NCBI GenBank assembly: GCA_024763245.1
Contig: JANTFW010000001.1
Span: 1-64,000 of the forward strand
Source: Flavobacteriaceae bacterium
Lineage (GTDB): Bacteria > Bacteroidota > Bacteroidia > Flavobacteriales > Flavobacteriaceae
Length of the DNA stretch: 64,000 nt
Direction: 5' to 3'
The position numbers and the translations under genes were made by a program. This document shows, piece by piece, positions 31,741 to 40,229 of the stretch. The first letter of the stretch is position 1; every line of letters starts with the position of its first letter. The notes beneath the pieces are model-generated. The model was not told where the DNA came from. It searched no databases and saw only the letters and a list, made by a program, of their open reading frames with translations.

Positions 31741-34700
31741 ATGAAACGATTTTTCGTTTATATTTTTTTAATGAGTCTCTCTACGGTAACAGCCCAGACT
31801 ACATCGGATAGATTTTCTATCTTAAACGTAGATGCCAATACCCGTAATAATGAGTTTGGTACAATTCTAACTGATGACGGATCGATATTTTATTCTAAAT
31901 CTACGTATAAAAATAGTCCTGATTTTAACGAAAAAGGAGCTAACCTTTACAAAGGAGTGCTCGAACCTAAAGGTCAAATCTCTAAAGGTCTTAAATTTCC
32001 TACAGATGCCACACACGCTGTATTTACTAAAGACGGTACTACAGTGTACTACTCCAAAAAGAATGGAAATAAGAATTTTCAACTCTATCGTGCTCGTATT
32101 GATCGAACCGGTAGATGGAAAAATAACACCTTGCTCCCTTTTAATAATCCTAACTACACTTATAAACAACCCGCGTTAAATCAAGATAACACCAAGTTAT
32201 TTTTTGTTTCCAATATGCCGGGTGGATTTGGTGGTAATGACATCTACTCGGTCAGCATTGAAGATAAGGGTATTAACTTTGGTGAACCAGTTAACTTAGG
32301 GGAAAACATAAACACTTTAGGAAATGAAATGTATCCTTTCGTGGGGCATAAAGACAAACTGTTTTTCTCTACAGATGCCAGAAAAGGATTGGGTGGATTA
32401 GATATCTATGAAAGTTTTTTTGAAGAGGGATATTATACCAATACCAATAATCTTAACGCCCCTATCAACAGTGAAAAAGATGATTTTGCTTATGTCTTAA
32501 TTCCAGGTACTAACAAAGGCTATTTTTCCTCTAACAGAGTTGATGGTTTTGGAGGAGTTGATATCTATTATTTTGAAGATAAAAAACCCTCATTAAATAA
32601 ATGTAAGCAAGCCATTGAAGGCATTGTTAAAAATAAATCCAATCAAAAAGGTATTTTTGAAGTAACGGTTGAAATATTTAATAGTCAAGATCATATTGGT
32701 ACACAATTGACCAACTACAAAGGCGAATTTCTGTTTGATAATGTAGAATGTACTCAACGTTATGATATTGTTTGTTATAAAGAAGGATGGAATGGTTTTG
32801 CCGAAGTTCAGACTGTTCCTGAAAGTGGCAATAAACTTATCTTATATTTGGATACCGATTTTCCAGAAGAATATGTCGAAGAATTTGATGTGTCAGATGA
32901 GTTGGTTGTTTATGATACACAAACCAACAAAGTCATAAAACCGGACACAGATTTAGATGCTGACCTTGAAGAAGAAGGTCTTTCCTTTGCAGAAAAAAGG
33001 GAAAGAGATCGAATTAAAAAAGAACGTATAAAAAAAGAACGCATAGCTGCGGAACGAGAAGCAGAACGTATAGAAAAACAAAAACAAGAAGCTGCACGAT
33101 TGGCTGCTGCCGAAGCGAAAAGATTAGCTGCTGATAAAGAAAAAAATGAGCGTATTGCAAAAGCCAAAGCAATGGCTAAAAAATTACGTAGAGAAAATGA
33201 GTTAGCACAAAAAACCGAAGCAGAGCGAAAAGAGGCAGAACGTATTGAAGCAGAAAAACTAGCTGCACAAGAGCAGGAAGAAGAAAGAATATTGGCCGAA
33301 CAAGAACGTCAGAGAAAACTGGAGGAAGTCCGTATCGCTAACGAAAAAAAGCAGAAACAAGAACGACTTGAACAAGAGCGTATTGCGAATGAATTAGCCG
33401 AAAAAAAACGTATTGAAGAAGAAAAACAGGCCGCATTGGCTGCCGAAAGAGATGCTCTGGAAAAAGAAAGGCAAGAACGTATTGCCAAAGCACAAGAAAC
33501 AGCAGATAAACTGAGAGCGGAACAAGAACTAGCCGATAAACAAGCTAAAGAGAATACAACACAAGACGAATTGGTCGAAAACCAAAATCAGGACAAAAAC
33601 ATTCCTGATATACAAACAGACACACAAGAAGTGATTGCTGAAAATACAGCTTCGGAACAAAACAATCAAAAATCAGATTTTGAACTACAACAAGAGCTAA
33701 TCAAAAAAGAAAGACAAGAACGTATAGCCAAAGCACAAGAAACAGCAAATAGACTCCGAGCCGAACAAGAACGCACCAAAAAAGAGATAGAAAAAACTGT
33801 TGCATTGGATGAACAACGAAAAAAAGACCTTCGGGAAAGTCAAGCCAATTTGAGAAAATTAATCACAAAACAGAAAAAGGCAACCCAAACAAAAACCTCC
33901 AATAAAAATAAAATTGCGGCTATCCAAAAAAGAGAAAAACGAATACAAGAAGAAAAAGCAAAAACCGAAAAATTACTCAAAGAACAATTAGCTGCTGTAG
34001 ATGAGCAAATACAAAAACAAAAAAGTACTCAAGAACTCGAACAACGAATTGCAGAAGCTCAAGCAACAGCAGATAGGCTTAGAAAAGAGCAAAACAATAA
34101 AGCCCAACAAGAAATTACACCAACTAGTGATGAGAATCAAGTTATTGTAAACAATACTGTAACGAATGAGAATACTGAAATGATAGCTCCCAAGAACAAA
34201 GAAATTGTTGACAACCAAAATCAAATGGAGCCCTCAGAGCAAGTTAGTGTTATCAATGAAAAAGCAGCCCAATCTAACACTAAAAATAATACTGAAATAA
34301 GCCAAAACAACGCTTCAACAACCACTAGTGTAAATCAAGTACATCAAGCTGAGAATAAGCAAAACGAAACGGAAGAAATTACACAGGATGTAAATTATGA
34401 TAATACAGCACCTTGTGCACGAAATATTGATGGATTTATCCAAAACAGCGTTACCGGTGAAGGATTAAGCAATGCGACCATTGATATGTATTTTGATGGA
34501 CAAAATATAGAATCTACAAGTACAAACCAAAAAGGGGAATTTCATTTCTATAATATAGATTGTAATACAAATTATACTCTTATCTGCTTTAAAAAAGATT
34601 TTAATAATATTGCCAAAGCAGATATAAACACCGAATCCATTCCCGATCAAATTGTTTTATTGTTAGATCCGGATCCAATTGAAGAAGAGGTGATTGTAAA

Positions 34701-35313
34701 AAAAGAAATCCCAGAAGAAAACAGTATCGCTATTGTTGACGAAATACAACCTGCTCCTAAAAAACCAAACACAAGTAAAGAGCCTAAAACTGTAATCCCT
34801 AAAAAAAACACAACAACAAAAAAGACGACAATTACGCCTAAAGTTCAAAAAAAGGAAGAGCCAAAAGTTACAGCACCCAAAAAAGAAATAGCTGATGAAG
34901 AAGAAAAATTGGTAACCCAAGATGAACCCAAAATAGAAGTCCCAAAAATTAAAGAAGGTAAGATCTTAATCAATCCTATCTACTTTGATTTGGATGAATA
35001 CTACCTTACCTTGCCTGCTCGTAGAGAGTTAGACAAAATCATTGTAATTATGCGTCAAAACCCAACAATGATTATTGAATCGGGTTCTCATACCGATACA
35101 CGAGGGAATTTTGACTACAATCTTCAATTATCCGAAAAAAGATCGCAAGAAGTGGTTGGTTATTTGGTAGCCAATGGTGCAGACCCTGATAGAATCTCCG
35201 GTAGAGGTTATGGTGAAACTATGCCTGTAAATCATTGTTACGATGGAGTAAAATGTTCAGAAAGCGAACATCTGGAAAATCGTAGAACAGAGTTTGTTAT
35301 CCTACATTACTAA
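31741..35313 (+). CDS. OmpA-family protein: PD40 propeller, CRD-like domain, long coiled coil, second CRD-like domain, OmpA_C
   Basis: WD40-like repeats (FVSNMPGGFGGNDIYSV, FFSTDARKGLGGLDIYE, YFSSNRVDGFGGVDIYYF); Ala/Glu/Lys-rich coiled coil; C-terminal IESGSHTDTRGNFDYNLQLSEKRSQEVVGYLVANGADPDRISGRGYGE. Confidence 0.9.
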   Translation: MKRFFVYIFLMSLSTVTAQTTSDRFSILNVDANTRNNEFGTILTDDGSIFYSKSTYKNSPDFNEKGANLYKGVLEPKGQISKGLKFPTDATHAVFTKDGTTVYYSKKNGNKNFQLYRARIDRTGRWKNNTLLPFNNPNYTYKQPALNQDNTKLFFVSNMPGGFGGNDIYSVSIEDKGINFGEPVNLGENINTLGNEMYPFVGHKDKLFFSTDARKGLGGLDIYESFFEEGYYTNTNNLNAPINSEKDDFAYVLIPGTNKGYFSSNRVDGFGGVDIYYFEDKKPSLNKCKQAIEGIVKNKSNQKGIFEVTVEIFNSQDHIGTQLTNYKGEFLFDNVECTQRYDIVCYKEGWNGFAEVQTVPESGNKLILYLDTDFPEEYVEEFDVSDELVVYDTQTNKVIKPDTDLDADLEEEGLSFAEKRERDRIKKERIKKERIAAEREAERIEKQKQEAARLAAAEAKRLAADKEKNERIAKAKAMAKKLRRENELAQKTEAERKEAERIEAEKLAAQEQEEERILAEQERQRKLEEVRIANEKKQKQERLEQERIANELAEKKRIEEEKQAALAAERDALEKERQERIAKAQETADKLRAEQELADKQAKENTTQDELVENQNQDKNIPDIQTDTQEVIAENTASEQNNQKSDFELQQELIKKERQERIAKAQETANRLRAEQERTKKEIEKTVALDEQRKKDLRESQANLRKLITKQKKATQTKTSNKNKIAAIQKREKRIQEEKAKTEKLLKEQLAAVDEQIQKQKSTQELEQRIAEAQATADRLRKEQNNKAQQEITPTSDENQVIVNNTVTNENTEMIAPKNKEIVDNQNQMEPSEQVSVINEKAAQSNTKNNTEISQNNASTTTSVNQVHQAENKQNETEEITQDVNYDNTAPCARNIDGFIQNSVTGEGLSNATIDMYFDGQNIESTSTNQKGEFHFYNIDCNTNYTLICFKKDFNNIAKADINTESIPDQIVLLLDPDPIEEEVIVKKEIPEENSIAIVDEIQPAPKKPNTSKEPKTVIPKKNTTTKKTTITPKVQKKEEPKVTAPKKEIADEEEKLVTQDEPKIEVPKIKEGKILINPIYFDLDEYYLTLPARRELDKIIVIMRQNPTMIIESGSHTDTRGNFDYNLQLSEKRSQEVVGYLVANGADPDRISGRGYGETMPVNHCYDGVKCSESEHLENRRTEFVILHY

Positions 35314-35389
35314 AAATCACGTTGCCACTAAGTCGAACCCACGAATTAGTATTTCTAATTATCATTTTGTTAATCCTTATTTTTTTTAG

Positions 35390-35397
35390 TAATTTTG
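35390..35397 (+). promoter_or_regulatory. -7 box TAATTTTG for the repeat-rich ompA-like gene
   Basis: TAnnTTTG 30 bp upstream of the ATG; AATTATCATT 33 bp further upstream. Confidence 0.45.
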
Positions 35398-35426
35398 CCG
35401 ATATTAATTTTAAATTTTAATACCCA

Positions 35427-37100
35427 ATGAAAAATGTAGTACTATTAATTTTAGCATTAGTTGGTGTTACCACTTTTGCTCAAGAATTACCAACCAATCC
35501 GGAAACGGGAAAATGTTATGTAAGGTGTAAGACTCCCGATAAGTGGGAAAATCAAGATGTTACTATCGAAGTAAGTCCAGCCTACAAAAAACTTAAAGTT
35601 GTTCCAGCACAATACGGAACAGAAAATCAAGAAGTAGTTGTTCAAGATGCCTACAAGGTTTTAAAAGTAGTTCCTGCTAAATATGGAACAGAAACTTTTG
35701 AAGTTGAGGTAAACGGACCTGCTCAATCACTTAAAAAAGTTGCTGCTAAAACATCTTACAGCACTGTGGAAGTTGAAGTTCAAAGTGCAGCCCAAAAATT
35801 GGAAGTTATTCCAGCTGTTTACGAAACTAGAACTGAAACGATTGTTGTACAACCCGCAACAACAAGAGTTAAAATTATTCCTGCTAAGTATGAAACACGA
35901 ACTGAAACTATCGTTACTCAAGCTGCAGGACAAACTATGTCTGTTATACCAGCTAAATGGGGAACAGAGAAACTTACATATAGAAAAAGTGAATTTGGAT
36001 CAAAACTAACAGTTACTCCTGCTAAATTCTCTTCAAGTTCAGAAACCATTGAGACCAGAGCTAAATCTGCAAAATGGACTATGAGCGATAAAGCGCCCGA
36101 CTGTGAATCAAGTGACCCTAACGACTGTCGTTACTGGTGTTATAAGGCTATTCCTGCTCAATTTACTACTGTTAACACTACCGTTTTAGTTAGTGATGCA
36201 TCTGTAAGTAAAGTTCCAGGTTGTAATCAAGAAGGTGGCTCAAACCCTGATTGTGGACAAGGAACTTACACTAAAAAAGTTTTAGTAGAACCTGCAAAAA
36301 CAGTAATTAAAGATATTCCTGCTGTAACAAAAACGGTTAAAAAAGTAGTAATGGTTACACCTCCTACTACACAAACTATCGATATTCCTGCTGTAACAAA
36401 AACGGTTAAAAAAGTAGTAATGGTTACACCTCCTACTACAAGAGTTATCGATATTCCTGCTGTTAAGAAAACATTTAAAGTAACAAATATTTCACCAGAA
36501 GCCACAGAAGTAGTTACTATCCCTGCAGTGAATAAAACATTTAAAAGAACAATTATGACAACACCTCCACAAGCCGTTGCCACAGATGTTCCTGCTAAAA
36601 CCGCTAGTCTTAAAAGAACGGTATTAGTTAAAGATGCATATGCTACTGAAGAAGCCGTTGCTGCACAGTACAAAACCGTTACTAAAGAAGTATTAGTGAA
36701 TAAAGGTGGTTTGACAAATTGGAAAGAAGTAGAATGTGAATTATTAGAATACTCTCCACTTCCAATTAAATGGAATCTTGCTAGCGCTACACTTACTAGA
36801 GAAGCTAAATCTTTAATCGACTCACGTTTATTACCTATTCTTCGTGATGGTAAAACCGTTGAGATTGCATCACATACTGATTCAAGAGGTAATGCTGCCT
36901 ATAATATGGACTTATCAGAAAGAAGAGCACAAGCCGTGGTTAATTATCTTATGAGTAAAGGTATTAATGCAAGTCAATTAGTTGCTAAAGGTTATGGAGA
37001 GACACGTCTTACTAATAGATGTAAAGATGGTGTTACTTGTACAGAAAGAGAACATCAAGCCAATCGTAGAACCGAGTTTAGAGTTATCAACGCTAAATAA
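35427..37100 (+). CDS. OmpA-family protein with about 14-15 N-terminal 'xPAxxxT' beta repeats
   Basis: Repeats such as VIPAVYETRTETIVV, IIPAKYETRTETIVT, DIPAVTKTVKKVVMV; C-terminal OmpA_C IASHTDSRGNAAYNMDLSERRAQAVVNYLMSKGI. Confidence 0.9.
   Translation: MKNVVLLILALVGVTTFAQELPTNPETGKCYVRCKTPDKWENQDVTIEVSPAYKKLKVVPAQYGTENQEVVVQDAYKVLKVVPAKYGTETFEVEVNGPAQSLKKVAAKTSYSTVEVEVQSAAQKLEVIPAVYETRTETIVVQPATTRVKIIPAKYETRTETIVTQAAGQTMSVIPAKWGTEKLTYRKSEFGSKLTVTPAKFSSSSETIETRAKSAKWTMSDKAPDCESSDPNDCRYWCYKAIPAQFTTVNTTVLVSDASVSKVPGCNQEGGSNPDCGQGTYTKKVLVEPAKTVIKDIPAVTKTVKKVVMVTPPTTQTIDIPAVTKTVKKVVMVTPPTTRVIDIPAVKKTFKVTNISPEATEVVTIPAVNKTFKRTIMTTPPQAVATDVPAKTASLKRTVLVKDAYATEEAVAAQYKTVTKEVLVNKGGLTNWKEVECELLEYSPLPIKWNLASATLTREAKSLIDSRLLPILRDGKTVEIASHTDSRGNAAYNMDLSERRAQAVVNYLMSKGINASQLVAKGYGETRLTNRCKDGVTCTEREHQANRRTEFRVINAK
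36312..36440 (+). repeat. 60-bp exact direct repeat, period 69 bp (23 codons)
   Basis: GATATTCCTGCTGTAACAAAAACGGTTAAAAAAGTAGTAATGGTTACACCTCCTACTACA at 36312-36371 and 36381-36440. Confidence 0.95.
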
Positions 37101-37128
37101 TAAATACTCTACCGATTGTTATAATTTA

Positions 37129-37166
37129 AAAAGGGACTAAAAATTAATTTTTAGTCCCTTTTTTTA
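37129..37166 (+). terminator. Intrinsic terminator after the ompA-like gene
   Basis: AAAAGGGACTAAAAATT-AATTTTTAGTCCCTTTTTTT. Confidence 0.88.
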
Positions 37167-37208
37167 GTTTTAATAGCTACCAAGTAAGTCAAACACTATG
37201 CTCCTTGT

Positions 37209-38021
37209 TTAGTAGGTCTCTATAAATCGTTTCACCAGTTTACCCACTGTTCTTTCAGCTATTTTAGCCACCTTCTGTACCTCTTCGTGAGATACTTCTT
37301 CTACCTGACCTTCTACACCTAGATCTGTAATAACAGACACCCCAAAGCATTTCATCCCCATGTGTTTGGCTACAATAACCTCAGGAACCGTTGACATACC
37401 AACAGCATCTGCTCCTAAGCGTCTAACCATACCATATTCAGCTGGAGTTTCAAAAGTAGGCCCTTGTAAGGCTAAATAGATTCCTTGTTGCAAACCAACC
37501 CCTAACTCATCGGCAATAGTATTCATATGTGCAATCATTTGTTTGTCATAGGCCTCATGCATATCTACAAATCTGGGCCCAAATCGTTCGTCATTAGCCC
37601 CTCTTAAAGGATGTTCCGGCATCATATTAATATGATCGGTTATCAACATTATATCTCCTGTTTTAAAAGCGGAATTCACCCCACCGGAAGCATTTGAGAC
37701 TATAAGAGTATCAATATCCAGATATTTCATTACTCGAACAGGAAATGTAGCCTCTTGTATAGACCAGCCCTCATAATAATGAAAGCGCCCTCTCATAGCC
37801 ATTATTTTTTTATCACCGATACTTCCATAAACTAATTCGCCATGATGCCCCACAACTGTTGAAACCGGAAAGTTTGGAATTTCCTTATAGGGTATACGAA
37901 TATGTATATCCATAACATCAGTAAAATTTCCTAATCCTGTTCCTAAGATAATCGCATAATCTATATCTACAAATCCTTTTTCTTTAAGAAATTTTACGGT
38001 TTCCTGTGTTTTTTTCCACAT
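37209..38021 (-). CDS. Purine nucleoside phosphorylase
   Basis: ILGTGLGNF, VVGHHGELVYG, MRGRFHYYEGW, VSNASGGVN. Confidence 0.95.
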   Translation of the reverse strand: MWKKTQETVKFLKEKGFVDIDYAIILGTGLGNFTDVMDIHIRIPYKEIPNFPVSTVVGHHGELVYGSIGDKKIMAMRGRFHYYEGWSIQEATFPVRVMKYLDIDTLIVSNASGGVNSAFKTGDIMLITDHINMMPEHPLRGANDERFGPRFVDMHEAYDKQMIAHMNTIADELGVGLQQGIYLALQGPTFETPAEYGMVRRLGADAVGMSTVPEVIVAKHMGMKCFGVSVITDLGVEGQVEEVSHEEVQKVAKIAERTVGKLVKRFIETY

Positions 38022-39036
38022 AATCTAAAATAATTGTATCAAAATCTTTTTGATGATTAATAAATTCGGTTTCTATAGCTAGGTAGTATATATTTTCCAA
38101 GCTAGCAAATATACGAACATAATCTTTTTCTGTAGTCAATAGTACTTTATTTTTATTTTCAATTGAATCGTATTCTTTTTGGATCTTCTGTATATCTTTA
38201 GATGTGTAGTTATAGTGATCAGGATATGCCATATGCTTAAAACTACAGTTTTGATTCTTCAAAAAGGCCAAAAATGGTTTTGGATTGGCAATACCTGTTA
38301 GTAATACTATACTATATGCTTTGAGATCCTGAATGGCTATTTTGTTTGCAACACTTACTATATGATTAGCATATCGGATTTTTGAGAAAAATATAGTTTG
38401 ATTCAAAGTGGGTTGTAATTTTACAGCAATCTTAAATTCTTCTTCTTCAGTTAATGCATCGGGACATTTGGTTACCACTATTAGTTCAGCCCTTTGAGCC
38501 CCTTTTATACTTTCCCTTAGATTTCCGCTTGGAAAAGTATGATCTTCTACATATAAGTCATCATAAGGAGTTAGTAGAATATTTAAGCCCGCCTTAACCT
38601 TTCTATGCTGCATCGCATCATCTAAAAGTATCAACTCAGGAGGATTTTCAAGAGCTAACAAAGTTGTAATACCGTGTACCCTATCGGCATCGACTGCAAC
38701 CATTATATCCGGATATCGTCTTAATAATTGATACGATTCATCACCTAACTCATAGGCTGAAATACCCGGTTTTCCCAGAACAAAACCTTTACTTTTTCGT
38801 TTATAACCCCGGCTCAATACCGCTACCCGATATTGGGATTTTAACAAGGCAATCAAATAAGCAATTTGAGGTGTTTTCCCCGTACCTCCTACACGCAAGT
38901 TACCCACCGAAATTATAGGGATATCAAATTTCACCGAGGCAATAAAGCCTTTGTCATAGAGTGTATTACGTGTATGGGTAATGGCATCATATAGTAAGGA
39001 AATAGGATATAATATTTTTCGGAATCGCTGCATCAT
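37984..39036 (-). CDS. lpxK: Tetraacyldisaccharide 4'-kinase
   Basis: VGNLRVGGTGKTPQIAYLI, LSRGYKRKSKGF, LLDDAMQHRKVK. Confidence 0.95.
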   Translation of the reverse strand: MMQRFRKILYPISLLYDAITHTRNTLYDKGFIASVKFDIPIISVGNLRVGGTGKTPQIAYLIALLKSQYRVAVLSRGYKRKSKGFVLGKPGISAYELGDESYQLLRRYPDIMVAVDADRVHGITTLLALENPPELILLDDAMQHRKVKAGLNILLTPYDDLYVEDHTFPSGNLRESIKGAQRAELIVVTKCPDALTEEEEFKIAVKLQPTLNQTIFFSKIRYANHIVSVANKIAIQDLKAYSIVLLTGIANPKPFLAFLKNQNCSFKHMAYPDHYNYTSKDIQKIQKEYDSIENKNKVLLTTEKDYVRIFASLENIYYLAIETEFINHQKDFDTIILDYVEKNTGNRKIS

Positions 39037-39212
39037 TCCTGCGAAGGTACATATTTTAAAAAAATTAGAAGCATTCCTTAGTATCGAAAATTAAAAGAGT
39101 ACAAATAAAAAGGCTTAGATGACTTTCTTTAAACTTAAATAATGTTTTATTGGTAATATTTAAACTTTGTTTACAGACTTGCTTTATTATAGCTAATAAA
39201 AAAGAAACATTA

Positions 39213-39227
39213 GTAAAATAATATTAC
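39213..39227. promoter_or_regulatory. Candidate metalloregulator (Zur/Fur-type) operator
   Basis: GTAAAATAATATTAC imperfect 15-bp palindrome (one mismatched pair plus centre) overlapping the 5' end of the -7 box. Confidence 0.35.
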
Positions 39228-39232
39228 CTTTG
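39225..39232 (+). promoter_or_regulatory. -7 box TACCTTTG for the His-rich/TonB cluster
   Basis: TAnnTTTG 48 bp upstream of the first ATG. Confidence 0.5.
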
Positions 39233-39279
39233 CAAAACTCGTTTTATTACAAAACAAATATGATTTACAGACAACATAG

Positions 39280-39603
39280 ATGCATAGAAAAATAAAAAAT
39301 ACGGTTTCTATTTCATTGGTGATACTTTTGTTGCTACCAATGACTGTGCAGTTGTTTGACCAAGTTTTTCACGAGCACGATCATTTTGTTTGTTCGGCCA
39401 AAAGTGAAAAACATATACATAAACACCACCATACATGCTCAATTTCGAGTTTCCTTTTGTCGTCTTTTGTCGCAGAAAAACAGATTCAGTATATTGAAAA
39501 TGCAATTCATTATTACAAAAAAATAGATTTATACAATTTTGTATATTATAGTACTTCCTATCATTCCATTTTATTAAGAGGGCCTCCAAGTTCTACAATT
39601 TAA
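39280..39603 (+). CDS. Small His-rich membrane-anchored/exported protein
   Basis: N-terminal hydrophobic segment, FHEHDHFVCSAKSEKHIHKHHHTCS, C-terminal LRGPPSSTI. Confidence 0.7.
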   Translation: MHRKIKNTVSISLVILLLLPMTVQLFDQVFHEHDHFVCSAKSEKHIHKHHHTCSISSFLLSSFVAEKQIQYIENAIHYYKKIDLYNFVYYSTSYHSILLRGPPSSTI

Positions 39604-39668
39604 AAGTAAACCCTGCATCTTTATTGATGTAAATTAACAAACTTGTAAAATTTTCAAAACTTAATAAA

Positions 39669-40229
39669 ATGACTAAATTCAAAACAATTTTAGCCACTAT
39701 GTTTGTGGCAACCCTATTAGTAACATCTTGTAAAAAAGGTGACCCTGTAATACCCAATGAAGAAGAAGTAATAACTACATTAATATACACATTAACTCCT
39801 AATGGTGGCGGTTCTGATATTGTACTAAGTTTTAGAGACTTAGATGGCGATGGTGGGAATGCGCCTGTTATTACAGGTGGTACATTAGCTACCAATACAA
39901 CCTATAGCGGCGTATTAAAACTCATGAACGAACAAGAAGATCCTGCTGAGAATACTACAGATGAAATATGGGAAGAAAATAAAGATCATGAATTCTTTTT
40001 TCAATCAACTATTTCAGGTTTGAGTGTTTCTTATGACGATCAAGATGCCGATGGTAATCCTGTTGGAATTAATACAACCCTAACTACTGTAGATGCAGGT
40101 TCTGGAACCTTAAAGATCACTTTAAGACATCAGCCAAATAAATTTGCTGAGGGTGCATCTGAAGGTGATATTACCAATGCCGGAGGAGAAACGGATATTG
40201 AAGTAACATTTGATGTAGATGTTCAATAG
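39669..40229 (+). CDS. Lipoprotein (family often labelled 'type 1 periplasmic binding fold superfamily')
   Basis: Lipobox LLVTSC; EEEVITTLIYTLTPNGGGSDIVLSFRDLDGDGGNAPVI. Confidence 0.75.
   Translation: MTKFKTILATMFVATLLVTSCKKGDPVIPNEEEVITTLIYTLTPNGGGSDIVLSFRDLDGDGGNAPVITGGTLATNTTYSGVLKLMNEQEDPAENTTDEIWEENKDHEFFFQSTISGLSVSYDDQDADGNPVGINTTLTTVDAGSGTLKITLRHQPNKFAEGASEGDITNAGGETDIEVTFDVDVQ

Noticed and set aside
32910-33167. 85-aa minus-strand Ser/Ala-rich ORF in the coiled-coil region
   Set aside because: Compositional artefact of AAA/GAA-rich coiled-coil coding DNA.
36312-36440. Possible CRISPR-like direct repeat pair
   Set aside because: In-frame protein repeat with only 9-bp spacing; not a CRISPR array.
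36266-36673. 135-aa minus-strand ORF within the repeat-rich ompA-like gene
   Set aside because: Low-complexity antisense translation of the repeat array; the + strand encodes a convincing OmpA protein.
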